A stretch of DNA of 64,000 nt from Batrachochytrium dendrobatidis JAM81 (Eukaryota; Chytridiomycota; Chytridiomycetes; Rhizophydiales): NCBI RefSeq assembly GCF_000203795.2, contig NW_006281112.1, positions 504,291 to 568,290 on the forward strand, written 5' to 3'. Position 1 is the first letter of the stretch; every line of letters begins with the position of its first letter. The notes under the pieces were generated by a model. The model was not told the DNA's origin. It was given only the letters and a program-made list of their open reading frames with translations, and made no database searches. The position numbers and the translations under genes are program-made. Shown here in pieces: positions 41,543-54,110 of the stretch.

Positions 41543-44500
41543 ATGAGAGGACAAGCTGGTTCATTCAGAGGTGGATCTAGTAGAGGAAGAGGAGGATCAT
41601 CAAGAGGCGGATCATCAAGAGGAGGATCGTCAAGAGGCGGGTCATCAAGAGGAGGATCATCAAGAGGAGGATCGTCAAGAGGTCGTGGTATCAGTACTCA
41701 TTCGTCAACTAGAGGAGTAACCAAGAAGCAAAGTAAACTTATTGCTAATTTGATTTTAAGCCGTTTGGTATACTAAATAATTGAAAGAAACGGCTTATTA
41801 ATCTGTATGTATCCATATTCAGGCCCATATGGCGGTAGTGGTGCACGAGGACGTGGAAATTCAAAAGGCGATCGAGGAGGTCGAGGAGATTCTATAGACT
41901 ATTCTCGCCAAAATAGAGATAAATTTGGAAAAAAAGAGGACACAATACCCGATGCAAAGGCACTTAAAAAGGAACGACAAAAGGCCAAGTTTCAAAAAAA
42001 AGGTGCAAACTCCAAAGAGGATTTTGAATTTGAAACGGTTCCCCTAGACAAGATACAGAATCCAGCTACAAAGTTGAATAATCGAGTTGATCCAGAAACT
42101 GAAGGATGGGAGTCTGGGTCTGACATTGGAGGATTTTCTTCAGAAAATAGTGTTCAGGATGACTCAAGTGCTGATGGCAACGAGGAATTTGAATCTGGCA
42201 GTGATGCTGATGCAGAAGATCAAATTGAATCAGATGGCTTGAATACACGCGAAAGTGACTCTGATGATAGTCATGCAGACAGCAATGATATACTCGATGA
42301 CGATCAAGAAAGCAATAGCGACGAAGAAGACGAAACGCAAGCTATTGCAAAACAATTGAAATCAGCAAACCGAAAAGGAAAAAAATCGGGAGGATTTCAG
42401 TCCATGGGAAAGTTATTTAAAACATTGATTTGTGATTTTATTCAGCTTGTCTATATTTGATTGAAAATCAAATGGATCGACTGACTCGACCTTATCACTA
42501 TATACTTTAATTTGACACTTATAGGCTTGAGCTATCCCATCTACAAAGCTATTGCACAACAAGGATACAGAATACCAACACCTATTCAGAGAAAGGTAAT
42601 TCCTATTATCATGGAAGGACGTGACGTTGTTTCCATGGCTCGTACCGGCTCTGGAAAAACTGCAGCATTTCTCATTCCGTTGATTGAGCGTCTCAAGACA
42701 CATTCTGCCAAAGTCGGTGCTCGTGCACTGATTTTATCTCCAAGTCGTGAGCTTGCCACTCAAACTCTAAAGTTTTTCAAGGATCTTGCCAAATTTACAG
42801 ACTTGCGTGGGTGTGTGTTTGTCGGTGGTGACCAGCTTGAAGATCAGTTCACTGCTCTTGCTGGAAACCCCGATGTTATTGTAGCGACTCCTGGTCGTTT
42901 AATGCACTTGATGATTGAGATGAACATGGACATGAAGGCAATTGAGTATATTGTGTTTGATGAAGCCGATCGTTTGTTTGAAATGGGATTTGCAGATCAG
43001 TTGCGTGAAATTATGCATAGAGTCCCTGAAACTCGTCAGACTCTTTTGTTTTCGGCAACACTGCCTAGACTGCTGGTTGATTTTGCTCGTGCTGGTCTGC
43101 AGAATCCAGCCTTGTTGCGTTTGGATGTGGATACCAAAATTTCAAGGAATTTGCAAATGTATTTCTTTTCTGTCAAGCCAGAGGAAAAAGAAGGTGCCCT
43201 ATTGTATCTGCTGCGTGAATGTATTCCCGAGGATCAGCAAACTGTGATTTTTGTTTCTACAAAACATCACGTCGAGTATGTACAAGAATTTTTGAATGCT
43301 GCTGGAATTGAAGCCACATATATTTATGGTGCACTTGACCAGATTGCAAGAAAGATTCATTTGGGACGCTTCCAAAACGGAAAAATCAAGATTCTTGTGG
43401 TTACAGATGTAGCTGCTCGTGGTATTGATGTGCCTTTGCTTGACAATGTGATCAACTACGACTTTCCTGCTTCAAGCAAGATTTTTGTGCATCGTGTTGG
43501 ACGTACAGCTCGTGCTGGTAAAAATGGTTCTGCGTGGTCGCTCATATCAAATGATGAACTGCCTTATATGTTGGATCTTCAACTTTTTACTGGCCGTCCA
43601 CTTGTTTTTGCGTCGGCATTTTTTGACTCTGCACTAGACACCAAAAATAATGCAGCAAATAAGGATGATGAATTGTGTATTTCCAAAACCTCTCGAGAGC
43701 CTCAGTATACTGCCGAGCTGGTTTATGGATATCTGCCACCAACACATTTAGGACTTGAAATTGAAGCAGCACAGCAGCTGATTCATGGAAACATTACCAT
43801 TGAAACATTGCGCGATTCATCTCGCAAGGGTTACCAAATGTATCTCAAATCACGTCCAACAGCCACTAGAGGATCGTATGCTCGCACCAAAGATATAGTC
43901 ACTCAGCATATTGGCATTCACCCCATGTTTGGTATGTTTATATTGACAAGTGTGTTTTAATCTTGATTGTGAATCTATACTGACCAACAGCAAATACATT
44001 GCTTATCAATTTCAGCCGCCAAAGTTGGCAAATCCGAATTCAACCGTGTTGAAATGATAAAGTCCATTTCCAACTTTCGTCCTACAGAAAGTGTGTTTGA
44101 GGTGGGTCGTCGTGGCATGAAATCTAGTGAAGCAGTTTTAATGGTCAAGCGACGCAATCTGTTGGCAGGCAAGATCAATGCTATGAAATCACATCGTATA
44201 GAAAAGGAAACCAAGGAAACCCTATCTCAAGCACATTTGATTTCAAAGCATTCAACAGACTTGATGGCAGATGATGATGATTTGAAGATATTTGGTGAAT
44301 CTGACGCTATCACTTTATTGAGCGCAAATGACAAGACTGCAGCTGATCATCGCAAAAAAGTCAAAGGTACTGACTACCGTGACAAGGAGCATTATCTGTC
44401 ATACCGACCACTGGATGCAGACACTGAGATGGGATATGCAGTCAATGCAAAACAGGGTAATTTCTCCTCAAGCACGTTTGCTACCAGTGCTTCTCAAGCC

Positions 44501-45211
44501 ACGATTGACTTGATGCAAGACGATCCTGACCTACTCAAAAAACAGCAATCTCAGCTTAAATGGGATGGAAAAAAGCATCGCTTTACTCGTGAAACGGTTG
44601 GTGCCGATAACAAAAAACGTATCAGAACAGATCTTGGTACACTTGTTCCTGCATCGTTCAAAAGTGATCGATACGAGCGATGGAGCAAGCGTACTCGCAC
44701 TGATATGCCACGAACGGGCGATTTGGAATTGGCAGATGCAGAACAAATTGCAAACAGTGCTGGAAATGCGACGGGTGTACGTGTTTACAGACATCAGAGA
44801 ATGTTGGCACCTAGTATTGGATCCAAATCGTTTGATCGAAAATTGGGTAAAATGGAGTCGCAATGGCGCAAGGACGGTATGAAATCGGAAGAGATTAAGC
44901 AAAAGCGATTAGAGTCTATGGAGAACGCAAAGATGCTAAAGACTGTTGAAATGGAGGCTGCCAAAGCACAAAAGGCAGCCAAAGTCAAATCTGAAATCAA
45001 AACTGCATCAGAGATTGTCAAGGCTCGCGAAGAAAAGGAAAAGCGACGTGCAAAGACTGGTCGTCACAAGCATGTCTTGGCTTCTCAAGCACAATCTAGT
45101 CGTGGGTCTAGTCGTGGTGGTGGTGGTGGAAGAGGCGGATCTAGTCGTGGTGGTGGAAGAGGAAGAGGTGGATCTAGTCGTGGTAGTGGAAGAGGGAGAG
45201 GTCGTCGATGA
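41543..45211 (+). CDS. DBP10: ATP-dependent RNA helicase DBP10 (DDX54 family)
   Basis: A nucleolar DEAD-box helicase of 60S subunit assembly. Parts: RG-rich first exon from 41543, main exons about 41825-42416, 42526-43931 and 44016-45211. Visible: Q motif GYRIPTPIQRK, motif I ARTGSGKT, PSRELA, DEAD box VFDEADR, SAT, HRVGRTARAG, then a DBP10-type C-terminal domain (SNFRPTESVFEVGRRG, YRDKEHYLSYRP, RKDGMKSEEIKQKR) and an RG-rich tail. The N-terminus has a long acidic stretch. Two oddities: the exon 1 to 2 splice is uncertain (donor GTATCA or GTAAAC). The intron before the Q motif can only join SMG to LSYPIY if the donor is GAAAGT, one base from GTAAGT. SSRGG/GGSSRG modules occur at both termini. 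Confidence 0.88.
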
Positions 45212-45636
45212 GTTTGAGTTTTTGGTAAGATTGAATAATAAAATGGCATTTATTGAGCTATTTCTTACATTTGAATAGATTATGACAGTTGAGATGGATA
45301 GTTTAGTACAGACCTTTACAGTAATAACTGGTGAATGAAATATACTTGCATACTGAATGATTATCAAGTGTTGAATTTACTTGTATTCTCGACGATGCAC
45401 CAACCAATATTAATGATTCAACTCATCTTTTTGATCATGTCATGTGTATTGAACATATTGTAATCCATATAAATGGGCAAGTAAAAGACTAAACCATTCA
45501 AGCTGTAATCAATCCTAAAATCGCGAGATTGAAAACATTCAATATCTCAACTATTGATCATGATTACACATGATACTTTGGATTCAACTTTTACAATGAA
45601 ATGAACCCATCGGTCGAGTGTGCTGAGATACAGTTT

Positions 45637-45855
45637 TTATTTTCCTTCAATCACATAGTAGAAATGCTGTTTGATGTCATCAGGCATATCGTCTTCTTTG
45701 TCCACAATACACACTTTGGTGGCATCAAATAACTCGCCGTCAATGATATTCGCCATGGGGTGGTACACTTCTTTTTCTAGCCATTCGTGGTAATGCATCA
45801 TGAAATTATCATCTAAATGATCGTGCGATTTGAGCATAGGTGTACTTGGATACAT
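45637..45855 (-). CDS. Hypothetical 72-residue acidic protein
   Basis: Opens with MYPSTPMLKSHDHLDD, rich in His, Asp and Glu (EWLEKEVYHPMANIIDGELF, KEDDMPDDIKQHFYYVIEGK). No signal peptide or membrane span. Composition and codon use look coding, and no stop lies in frame. It may be complete or the last exon of a longer minus-strand gene; I found no convincing upstream exon. It is convergent with DBP10, 425 bp away. Confidence 0.4.
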   Translation of the reverse strand: MYPSTPMLKSHDHLDDNFMMHYHEWLEKEVYHPMANIIDGELFDATKVCIVDKEDDMPDDIKQHFYYVIEGK

Positions 45856-46660
45856 TCACGCTTCAATTCAAGAAACCAATGGTTGTACATCTCAAAAATA
45901 TAGTAGTTGTTTCCATATTCAATCCCAATTAAAGAGCTCAAAGGACACACTATTATCCAGTGAATTTAGTGTGAATTATCACTTTATGAGGATGGCTGTT
46001 TATTACGCAAGCCCCTTATTTGGTGGTCCACTTTATGTGAATAAGGATGCCAGTGTGAAGCGTGGTAAATGGATATTCTAGTCATTTTACAAATCACTAA
46101 ATAAAACTCGCACGGCTCTAACAAACGTGAGATTCAAGGCTAATAGGTCTCACACATCAAAGACTAATTGCAAAGATCAAGTCAATAACAAAACCCCATT
46201 ATTTTTCTTTCAACCTTTTACTGTCCTTTGTAGTCGTCAATTTTTGGTCTACTTTGAATACTATCTATCTACACTCATATCTCAAAGTTAACGATTGTAA
46301 TTTCATTTTGTGGAATCTTCACTCTAATTTCCTGCATAGTTGCATTTTTACAATCAGTCATACTTTGGAGATAACTGATTTAAATCAACGGTTTTGTAAA
46401 TCAACGGTTTCCAGTAAATTTGCAAGTTGAACTTGAAACCATTTCTTGCGGTATCCTAGCATATTATCATATGGAAACATTCAACGGTAAGCAACATAAA
46501 ATATATTAATGAATGTGTCCAGCTCGAATATTTAATCTATAATACTGTTGTGATGTGCTAGGGTTTGTTGAAACGACCCATGATGCATTGCTGCTGTTTG
46601 AGGCATGTAGAATAGGGATTATCAATTGTGTGCAGAACCGATTGGACGATAAACAAAAAA
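45856..46660. other. Spacer upstream of a secreted-protein gene
   Basis: No gene seen. TATTTAATCTATAATACTG near 46528 might hold a promoter for 46661, but no strong TATA match is evident. Confidence 0.4.
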
Positions 46661-47099
46661 ATGAGATTTCTCATGGTAGCTGTTATGTATTTTGTCAGCG
46701 CGACACGGGCATCAAAAGATGGTAGGTTTAATGGGAATATGCGACTGAATGATGCATCACAAGCGAGTCAAGCATATGTTGGATCGATTAAATGGGCTAG
46801 AATTGCATGAAATATATAATAGGACGGATGGAAGACTTTGGGGACCCAGTCGGATTCTTGGACATTTTCTTGTCTATCGTGAACTTGATGTGAAAATTCC
46901 CAAGCCACGTAATCAAAAGTATGATAAACAGGATCGTAGAATAATCGATCTGGATGGCAAATCAGCTACCGTTGGAAGTAAAGTATGTGCTGATATGTTG
47001 CTTGGAATGTTTGCTGTATTAAGTTGCTTAAATGTGGGTTGCGTCAACTCGATCTTATATTTAGGGGACATATATTGTTCGAGAAAGTGGACTAATTAA
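46661..47099 (+). CDS. Small secreted protein, two exons
   Basis: Exon 1, 46661-46721, encodes a signal peptide (MRFLMVAVMYFVSATRASKD). A 79-bp intron (GTAGGT...GGCTAG) joins to exon 2, 46801-47099, giving 119 residues. The second exon is basic (ELHEIYNRTDGRLWGPSRIL, KIPKPRNQKYDKQDRR), with three Cys toward the end. Splicing is inferred: without it the leader frame stops after about 50 residues, while the spliced frame continues 99 more codons. It could be a mitochondrial rather than secreted leader. No family recognised. Confidence 0.5.
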
Positions 47100-47245
47100 A
47101 AAAACAATAGCTGTTCATATGAATGGGTAACTGACAGTCTAATTGATATTTTGCTTTACTTGACAATCAGAATGCTGTCTAACTAGTTTTCAACATCCAT
47201 GACATCTATATTATATACTTTTCATGATCCAGAGAAATTTATCAC

Positions 47246-48604
47246 ATGATTGCATATTACACTCAAGCAGATCTCATATTTGGAGGCATGGAAACTCCCC
47301 GCGATGTTCCTGAATTGGCTTGTCTATCACCGGATCCTACAAAAATCACACTAACGCAGACATATAGTGCAAAGAGATCAAAATCGACAGATATGCTTGA
47401 CAATGATGATTTTGAAGACGAGCATGGCAGAATCGGTTCAAAAATAGCTTATGCTGAGCGTGGGTCGGTTCAATCAAACAAGTCGTTCACATCAAGAACT
47501 CGTTATCGCAATCAGCCGTACAAATACAATGATGGATGTGAGACTGTGGACAATAGCGGATCGCATAGTTTAGTTGCTCGACGAGGATACTTTAGACATG
47601 GTCCCAAAACTTCAATTTCAAACAAAGACGAGACTCCCATTATATCTAAAAATCAGAGAGATATCACAAGCCCTGCTTTATGGTCACCTTATGCGTTTCA
47701 AGATATATTTGAAAGTAGGACAACTCAGCATAGCATGCCAACACAATCTTCCACTGAACACAGCTACAAACAGTATGCGATAAACCCAATTTATCACAAT
47801 CTTCCACTAGTGAGTGCCAATCCTCCCATGGTTGTAAACACACATGTAGATTCTTCAGCATATCCGTTCAACATGGATGGTCGGATGATTGAATCGCCTA
47901 CGTTAAAATCTAGCATGAATAGTTTGGAGTCGAATCTTTTTTTAAACCAACACCTTTCTATTCCAGAAAAGCTTGATTGTCATGCTTCGGGTCTTTCCGA
48001 CAACATTCTTGGAATGTCGTATGGAATTGATACAACTGTATTAATTTCATCTGATCCACATTTTAATTTTGTCAGCACAAGTCTGCCATTACAAGCGAGT
48101 GGTGGAATGGATAGTTTTGTAAATACAGCCGCATTGAATATCCATCATCCAATATTGTCCGCTCAGTTGCCATCATCAAGTTTGGCTCAGTCTCAGCAAT
48201 CGGTGCTTTTTCCGCAACGCTGGATACCTTCACCAACACAAACCGAGTTTGAAACGAATCCAACGACACTTGGCATGCTAGATCATAATCTCACCATGAA
48301 CGATATGTTTCCACTGCTTGGTATGCCTCAAAAGACAGTTTATACACCGGCGGATGACATTTTTTCTATTCTTTCTGCCTCGAATGATGACAAACATGTC
48401 ACTCCAGATCCAATAGAAGCACTCTTTTGCCAAGATGAACTAATTCTGCCATTCATAGATGATGGTGTCGGTGAATGGAACAGATTTATGGATGTTTGCT
48501 TTGATGTTGATTGTAGTGGTAATGATATTTCCAACAGTATTGATGGTGGCTGTGGTTTTGGACAGGCGGATAGCCATAATGCAGTATTTTCTATGTTGGA
48601 GTAG
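47246..48604 (+). CDS. Hypothetical 452-residue disordered protein
   Basis: An uninterrupted frame of 452 codons. The product is rich in Ser, Asn, Pro, Gln, Asp and short hydrophobic clusters, with acidic patches (MLDNDDFEDEHG) and Met/Leu/Phe motifs (LGMLDHNLTMNDMFPLLGMP, DDIFSILSASNDD) like transcriptional activation regions. No DNA-binding domain is visible. It might be a co-regulator or a transcription factor lacking its DNA-binding exon. No intron is needed; the start is the first ATG of the frame, with an in-frame Met at residue 15 as alternative. Confidence 0.6.
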   Translation: MIAYYTQADLIFGGMETPRDVPELACLSPDPTKITLTQTYSAKRSKSTDMLDNDDFEDEHGRIGSKIAYAERGSVQSNKSFTSRTRYRNQPYKYNDGCETVDNSGSHSLVARRGYFRHGPKTSISNKDETPIISKNQRDITSPALWSPYAFQDIFESRTTQHSMPTQSSTEHSYKQYAINPIYHNLPLVSANPPMVVNTHVDSSAYPFNMDGRMIESPTLKSSMNSLESNLFLNQHLSIPEKLDCHASGLSDNILGMSYGIDTTVLISSDPHFNFVSTSLPLQASGGMDSFVNTAALNIHHPILSAQLPSSSLAQSQQSVLFPQRWIPSPTQTEFETNPTTLGMLDHNLTMNDMFPLLGMPQKTVYTPADDIFSILSASNDDKHVTPDPIEALFCQDELILPFIDDGVGEWNRFMDVCFDVDCSGNDISNSIDGGCGFGQADSHNAVFSMLE

Positions 48605-49623
48605 CGGTGTTTGTGTTTTTTTCAACAGCTCGTACATTATTGAACGAGTGCATCAAGAGATGGTTGAAAGTAAGCCCAATGAACTGCCTCGAGTGTTTTA
48701 TACTAGGAAGAATCTGATGTTTAAACTAGGAATCTTCCAGCTTGTTTTTAATTGCATACAACTGTTTTTGGTAAAAATATGAAATAAAAATGGACACAAT
48801 TGTAAAGTCGAAATGCATACTCGAGTATCCAGATACCACCACTATGTTCATGAGTAGGACAATACAGCAGTTTAGTGATGATTTTCAAGTGTATTACTGT
48901 AGACCGCACACAACAATCCCAACAAATACAAAACTGGTGTAAATTACTAAGCACAGTTTAAAACGAGTATTGAGGATTGCAAGAGCAACTTTTATTCCAA
49001 TGTGGCGGCAAGTTTTTTCTTCTGTTTCCTAGTCACTAACTCATACAGTAAACATGATTCAATCCAAGTCTTTTTAGTTGGTAATGTCATGCGTATCTAC
49101 GTCATTCAAAGCTGAAACTAAACGCATGTTTAAATAATGCAGTCTTGTTCTGTAGTGGAGTTTTGAGTAGAATCTGCTTGATAACATGAATTTCAAAGTG
49201 TGCGGTGAAATCCAAATGACCGCAGATACCCTCAGTTGTGTAACTCTTGTCAAGTTGAATAAACATAAAATAACTTATTTCTACTATTTGATTCTATCCA
49301 GTTTGATTCGGTTGTAGGCAGTCGGACTGGTTTGGGGTGAGTTTCTAAAATCAAATAGTTTAGTATTTATTGGAATTGTTTGAATGTTTAATATACAGTC
49401 TCCACTACTGTGGTTGAAATATTTAATCCATTGTAAAAGTCGGATGGGCACTGCATTTTCAAAGTACTTTCCAGTATTTTATAATTACTATCAATCTGTA
49501 ACTAATGAACATATTCTTTTATTTGAATCTCTGGAAACCTCTCGACTTTAATCCTATCTTGTGATCAATGAATACCAGAACATATTCAACACTGTTACCA
49601 CTTATTAACGTCAACATCAAATA
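48605..49623. other. Spacer upstream of the desaturase
   Basis: No supported gene; AT-rich with short frames. The last 250 bases presumably carry the desaturase promoter, but I recognise no specific site. Confidence 0.4.
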
Positions 49624-50981
49624 ATGACTGTGATTCAGCGTACATCTGCCAACACAACCGTCGGTTGTGCCAAGCAACTAACTAAAAATGAACGATCCAC
49701 TATTAAAAAAACGAATTGTTCTTTGCCTGGTCGTCTAGCTGATAAAAAGGCTGCCGAGTCTTGGAAACCGCCCCCATTCACTTTGAAGCAAGTGCGAGAT
49801 GCCATTCCAGCTCACTGTTTTGAACGCAACACTTTGCGTTCTTTTTCTTACATCATTCATGACGGCGTACTTGCATCCATCTTGTTCTATGTTGCTACGT
49901 TTATTCCGCGACTGCCGTTATGGTACCAACTTGCCGCATGGCCTGCTTACTGGTGGTGTCAGGGCATTGTCTGCACTGGTTTATGGGTCATTGCTCACGG
50001 TAAGCATCATTCTTGACCAGTCGTGATTGTTATGATCGATTGGCTTGATCGCACCTCATGTCAGCTGGCTATTCATTGTATTGGAAACTAACGGTATTGC
50101 CCGTTATTTTAGAATGTGGTCACGGTGCATTTTCTCCTAGCACTACTATCAATAACATCACTGGGTTTATTATCCACTCTGCTTTACTTGTCCCCTATTT
50201 TTCGTGGAAATACACTCACTCCAAGCATCATAAAGCTACAGGCCACATGACCAAAGATCAGGTCTTCGTTCCTACTCTACGCAGCGAAATAGAAGATTCA
50301 ATGAGCGACGCTGATTTTGAAAAAGCTTACAGCCATGACGACGACGATGATCATCCTCTTTCCGAAATGGCTCCAATCTTTCTTCTTTTCGAGATTTTCC
50401 GCATGCTGTTTTTCGGATGGCCTTCATACATCCTGGCTAATGTTTCTGGTCAGCGTTACTCGGGCTGGGCATCTCATTTTAATCCTGCTGCCAAAATGTT
50501 TGAGCCAAAACAGTTTGACCACATTATCATGTCTTGTGCTGGCGTGATAACAGCAATTGCTGGCCTCGTCTACCTCGGTCATATCTACGGCTCAATGAAC
50601 GTAATCTTCTACTACGTTGTTCCATACATCTTTGTCAACTTTTGGCTTGTGATGATCACATTTCTTCAGCATACAGATCCACTTGTTCCTCATTTCCGCA
50701 ACAACGAATGGGACTTTCTTCGCGGTGCACTTTCCACTGTCGACCGTGACTACGGTATCTTGAACTACTTTCACCATCACATCGCCGATACCCACGTTGC
50801 TCACCATCTCTTTTCTACCATGCCGCATTATCATGCTCAAGAAGCCACAGAGGCTTTAAAAAAGGTTGTTGGAGAATACTATCTGTACGACAATACCAAC
50901 ATCTTTGAAGCTGTGTATCGATCACAGAAGTTGTGTCGGTTTGTCGAAGATACCGGCGATATCGTTTGGTTCAAGTATTAA
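49624..50981 (+). CDS. FAD2: Delta-12 (oleate) fatty acid desaturase, FAD2 type
   Basis: Two exons, 49624-49999 and 50113-50981, 414 residues. An endoplasmic-reticulum membrane enzyme that inserts the second double bond into oleoyl chains to give linoleate. The three His boxes are complete: HECGH at 125-129 (created across the intron), HSKHH at 161-165, HVAHH at 353-357. Hydrophobic spans flank them (ILFYVATFIPRLPLWYQLAA, IFVNFWLVMITFLQ). The N-terminus lacks a signal peptide, as usual. Delta-12 rather than delta-15 is inferred from overall fungal FAD2 resemblance; regiospecificity cannot be read from the sequence with certainty. Confidence 0.92.
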
Positions 50982-51125
50982 CCATGAGTAGTGAAAATGG
51001 GTTAACCTGCATTAAAGATTCTAAACGATAAATAAATCAAACACGTTATTTTGAGTTTTGAATCCATCAACCGTCTCAAATGAATGGGATTTCTAATACA
51101 ATCAAACGGCGGTCATTTCAGTTTA

Positions 51126-53117
51126 TTATTGAGATTTTGTGATGTCGAATCGGCAGCTATAGATACAAAAAGTATTAATGTCGGTATACAACTTTACACA
51201 TACCAGATATGAATATCCAACAACTCACATGGGACACTGTTTACTTTGTAAAAGCCAGTTAGATACGCAACTACCATGTAATTCATGATTACATCCAGGT
51301 AAGCATTTGATAACATCCCCTTCAATATAATCCTCCAAACAAATAGCGCATTTGGGTATATCTCCACCACTTGGAAGGTGTTTGGAAACATGGTAGAGGT
51401 GACTTGGTATTGACATGATGATTTCCGTAGGTGTTCCTTTTTGAACTACTTCTCCAATACGTGAACTCAGTGCCAATAGTCCCTCGTACGAAACATCCAA
51501 TTCATCATCTCTCAAATAGTTTCGAGGAGATGATGCCAAACCCAATCTAAAACATACAGATCAAGAGTGATACGTGTATAGTGTTAGTATTGCATCAATC
51601 AAAAGCAGTTATATACTGAGACAAACAGGTAGTTTAGTAAATGCAAGTTACCCAAAATTGGCCATCCAACTAGGCGTAACTCGCCATGTATTCCGTGTTG
51701 CATCACCACGTCTAAAGCTAGCTGACTGAACAGGATTGATTGGATGATGTCGTGTAGGTGTGTGATGATACCTGCCATAACCAAACACTGAAGTTTCAAG
51801 CGCATCACTATCAGCATACTCAATCTCATCACCATGCTCTTCATCCTCATCCTCGTCATGTTCATCCTCATCATTCCAGTGATAGTAACCATGGTGCGCT
51901 CTTTCCAAAAATTCATGCATGGTGCCTTCATCCTCTTCGTCACTATTGACTTCGCTTTCTTCTGTACTTGCTTGGTATGGTGCTTCTTCACCCAATATAG
52001 CTTCTCTATCATCTGAAACTAAACCCATCATGTGTCGGTGAATGTGTTGTATATTTATGGACTGGATCGCATTGTATTCTTCCTCTTGTAATCTTCTAGC
52101 AAACTCTTCATCTGCATCAATGGATGGATGTGTAGACGTTGTTGGAGAACCAAGTGTTAGATCAATCGATATGGGAGACCTAGAGGTAGAAGCTCTCAAG
52201 GATGGATGTGTGGATACTGATCTGCTTGTACCACGCGTTCGTGGAGTGCTGATACGATATGAATCGCTAGTAGATGAGTTGCGTGGCATATTACGGCTAT
52301 GATTGGTATCGCTTGTAGTTGGTCTTTCGCTTGTCAAGACCCCAGTGCGTAAACCTCTTCCACTTGCCGAAGCCCGAAAGACATTTGGGCGAGTTGTCCT
52401 GTTTTCTTGAAATAAAGGGGTTGATCTACCACTTAATGGGCGCGTCCCACGACCTATTTGTGGTGGTGTATCGGGAGAACTGATTGAATCTGTTGGAATT
52501 CGAAGATGATATCGAGCTTGGTTTCTTACAGTTGGTGAATCTACAATGCGTTCAAGTGCCGGACGCGACTCGCTAACGGGTGTAGACAGCAGATTAGATT
52601 GTGACGAACGGGAAGCAATGCAGTCTTTCTGGCTCGAATCCAATGAAACAAGTGCTGCAGTTGTTATTGGAGCGGACGTGGTGATATTATTTGAACTAGA
52701 TGATCCTAATGAAAAGGGTTGGATATTTGTACGACGAGTGCAGTCATCATGACTACTTTCACCCCGAGATGCAGTGGCAATATCGACTGAATGTCTAGCA
52801 CGTCCAGCTGTAGTTAATCTCGGATATTTGAATGCATGTGGCGAAGAGGATGCCAAAGTAGAATCTGAAAATCTCGCATCTCTAGAACATTCGGGCTCAA
52901 CACTTGTCGATTCAGCACTGTAAGAGTCTGTAGCTGGTCGTTTACTAGAGATACTGCCCACCAAAGTGTTGGGAAATTCACGACCATGTCCAGTATCAGA
53001 TTCAGCCAGCACATGTGCTTCTGAAAAAGTAGCTACCTCGCCGGATGAAAAACCAGCTGATGAAGTGGTTAAATTTTGAAGAGGTTGTATTGGCAGTTTC
53101 TTTCGACGGTTGGGCAT
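51126..53117 (-). CDS. RING-H2 E3 ubiquitin ligase
   Basis: Three exons: 51652-53117, 51229-51546 and 51126-51156, 604 residues. The N-terminal 400 residues are Ser/Thr/Arg-rich and probably disordered. EFARRLQEEEYNAIQ follows near residue 360 (helix seen in many RING ligases), then an acidic stretch. The C-terminus is the RING: CAICLEDY, CNHELHGSC, then CP-IC completed only by the tiny last exon (ICRFDITKSQ). All eight zinc ligands are present in C3H2C3 order. It is a cytosolic or nuclear ubiquitin ligase; substrate unknown. MPNRRKKLP at 53117 is chosen as start; an in-frame ATG at about 53225 would add 36 residues. It converges with the desaturase, 145 bp apart. Confidence 0.88.
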
Positions 53118-53798
53118 ATTGCAGTGATTGAACTCCAAGAAACTTGATTCAGTTATGTGACAACTGAGTAGACTGTCAATGTAGCTCTTCCAAAAATGAT
53201 AGTATTTGAATGGACTATTATGCAAGACCTTCTAATGAATACCAAGGTTTGGAAATACCAGCAAGTGATTCAATAATGGTAGCAGCTAAGTTGTCAAGCC
53301 AAGCAATGGTAGTATGTAAATCAAATAAAAGTAGACTAGAAATAAAATACAATTTTTTTAAAAAAGTAGTATATATAGAATGTTAGACATTAGGAATGTG
53401 TGATCTTTGTCATGGGATTTAGAGTGATGAGACATCAAGTTGAATGACTTGTGTGAGATCGTTGTATGTAATGCATGAGGTTAGACTGAATATAACCAAC
53501 TCTGAGGATTTACAATAATCAAGAACCTTTAATAATGATTATAGACTGGGGTTTAAACATGGCTTTTCTTCTGTCCTTTCCAACTCTTGCTTAATAAACC
53601 TGCTCTCTTGCTTAGTAAATAACAATTCATACACTGGTTCATTCCTTCACCTTCTTTTACTTGCTGTAACAAACTTTTCAATATAACAACCACTGAAATG
53701 TTGTCATATGTTCACAACTCAATACTGATGATGTCAGTTTTTAGGCAAAATTCTCTACTAAAATGGTCAAAAGTTAATAATTTTATATCAAATTTTAG
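53118..53798. other. Spacer between RING ligase and foldback element
   Basis: Includes the probable RING-gene promoter. No further gene or RNA seen. Confidence 0.4.
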
Positions 53799-53907
53799 GA
53801 GAAATTCTTTCCAACATTCAACGCAATTTTGTTTCTAATTTAACTTTTAAAATCTAATCAGAATCTAATTAGAAATCAAATGCATTAAATGTCGGAAAGA
53901 ATTTCTC
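53799..53907. mobile_element. Foldback (MITE-like) element, about 109 bp
   Basis: GAGAAATTCTTTCCAACATT (53799-53818) and AATGTCGGAAAGAATTTCTC (53888-53907) are inverted repeats with one mismatch in 20. Complementarity continues inward with a few mismatches (CAACGCAATTTT against AAATGCATTA). No coding content. Its ends are unlike the CGTATTCACGTAAAAT family. Confidence 0.65.
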
Positions 53908-54110
53908 ATAAAAACTGGTATCATTGTGTGTCCTGTATATACTACTAAGCAAGACCACTCTATATGGTCAAGCACTTCCTTCACCAAGGTACAATTGTGA
54001 ACTAACGTTCAAGGACAACAGATTGAAAGCATCAATATAAAATTTTCTCACTTTATATTCCCACATGATCTGACAAATTAAAATCGAGTGGTTGAAATAG
54101 ATTCTATTCT

